The notes beneath the pieces were generated by a model. The model had not been told where the DNA came from and did no database searches. It was given only the letters and a program-made list of their open reading frames with translations. Positions 63,626 through 64,000 of a DNA stretch of 64,000 nt are shown here, in pieces (the first letter of the stretch is position 1; each line of letters starts with the position of its first letter). This stretch comes from Sphingopyxis panaciterrulae (GTDB lineage Bacteria; Pseudomonadota; Alphaproteobacteria; Sphingomonadales; Sphingomonadaceae): positions 1 to 64,000 of the forward strand of contig NZ_JACIJH010000006.1 in the NCBI RefSeq assembly GCF_014199295.1, written 5' to 3'. Made by a program: the position numbers and the translations under genes.

Positions 63626-64000
63626 TCACCCCTGCAGGGCCTCCGACCGCCGCGCGTCGGCGTCGTCGATCGCGAGCAGCGACGCGCCGCGCGTTTCGCG
63701 CATGATCAGCGCGGCGATCAGGCTGACGGCGCCGGCGAACAGGATGTAGATCGCAATCGGCGTCCAGCTATCATATTCGCGCAGCAAGGCGGTGCCGATC
63801 AGCGGCGCCCACGACCCCGCGACGATCGCGGTCGCCTGATAGCCGAGCGAGACGCCCGAATAGCGCATCCGGGTCGGGAACATCTCCGTCATGATTGCGG
63901 GCTGCGGCGCATACATGAAGGCGTGGATCGCGAGGCCGAGCATGATCGCGGCGAGGATCATCACGGTGTCCCCGGTGTCGAACATCGGAAAGGCGGCGAA
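63626..64000 (-). CDS. MHS-type MFS transporter, C-terminal fragment (runs off the right edge)
   Basis: At least 125 C-terminal residues; the frame is open to the window edge. Last four helices of an MHS symporter: MYAPQPAIMTEMFPTRMRYSGVSLGYQ is a typical eleventh-helix segment, then GSWAPLIGTALL and the end MRETRGASLLAIDDADA. Likely carries an organic acid with protons. Thirty-two bases separate its stop from the reductase start on the same strand. Confidence 0.85.
   Translation of the reverse strand, partial: FAAFPMFDTGDTVMILAAIMLGLAIHAFMYAPQPAIMTEMFPTRMRYSGVSLGYQATAIVAGSWAPLIGTALLREYDSWTPIAIYILFAGAVSLIAALIMRETRGASLLAIDDADARRSEALQG

Overview
The window is high-GC, densely packed alphaproteobacterial chromosome. 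A TonB-dependent receptor, MHS-type transporters, a Caulobacter-type oxidative xylose pathway, GGGAGAG-like ribosome sites and many short palindromic intergenic repeats all point to a sphingomonad, most like Sphingopyxis or a close relative (inference from gene content only). There is no rRNA, CRISPR array or insertion sequence. One tRNA gene (Arg, anticodon ACG) is present.

Region 1 (1-12.5 kb) looks like a catabolic cluster for an esterified compound: the 5' end of a histidinol-dehydrogenase-like gene, a TonB receptor, a type-B carboxylesterase, an acyl-CoA ligase, a TetR regulator, a short-chain dehydrogenase of the hydroxyacyl-CoA type, an MHS transporter, a degenerate M28-like Tat protein and a second type-B carboxylesterase. 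Three copies of one palindrome (ATTCACTNNNNAGTG) lie in the three promoter regions of this cluster. In two of them it sits between the -35 and -10 boxes, so it is the likely operator of the TetR protein encoded here. The substrate cannot be read from the sequence.

Region 2 (12.5-38.7 kb) is a xylan/plant-polysaccharide locus joined to a complete Weimberg pathway. Three near-identical perfect palindromes (TGRTAGCGCTATCA) control five transcription units: GH3-cupin-GH5; GH43 divergent from xylX-xylA-xylB-xylC-esterase-mannanase; and GH67-lacI-xylD divergent from GH3-GH3-MFS-GH10. Secreted or periplasmic enzymes cut xylan and mannan, GH67 removes glucuronate, GH3/GH43 release xylose, and XylB-C-D-X-A oxidise xylose to 2-oxoglutarate. 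A LacI-type regulator is encoded inside the locus. Genes overlap by ATGA or GTGA at many junctions. No TonB receptor lies in this half.

Region 3 (38.8-60.4 kb) is mostly housekeeping and phosphate-related: a lipoprotein, a MaoC hydratase, a nucleotide pyrophosphatase-like enzyme, an intact M28 peptidase, PhoD, a MerR-controlled glutaredoxin/MauE fusion, YchF, PhoX, Pth, ribosomal protein L25, two tandem TraB/GumN proteins, an XRE regulator with a small membrane protein, glyQ-glyS and ppdK. Several families of palindromic repeats occupy the gaps, and one is inserted in frame inside glyS. A central part of glyS also has codon use unlike the rest of the gene.

Region 4 (60.5-64 kb) holds a lower-GC Tat-exported beta-helix protein next to tRNA-Arg, which looks acquired, then a RibD/DHFR-like reductase and the end of an MHS-type transporter that runs off the window.
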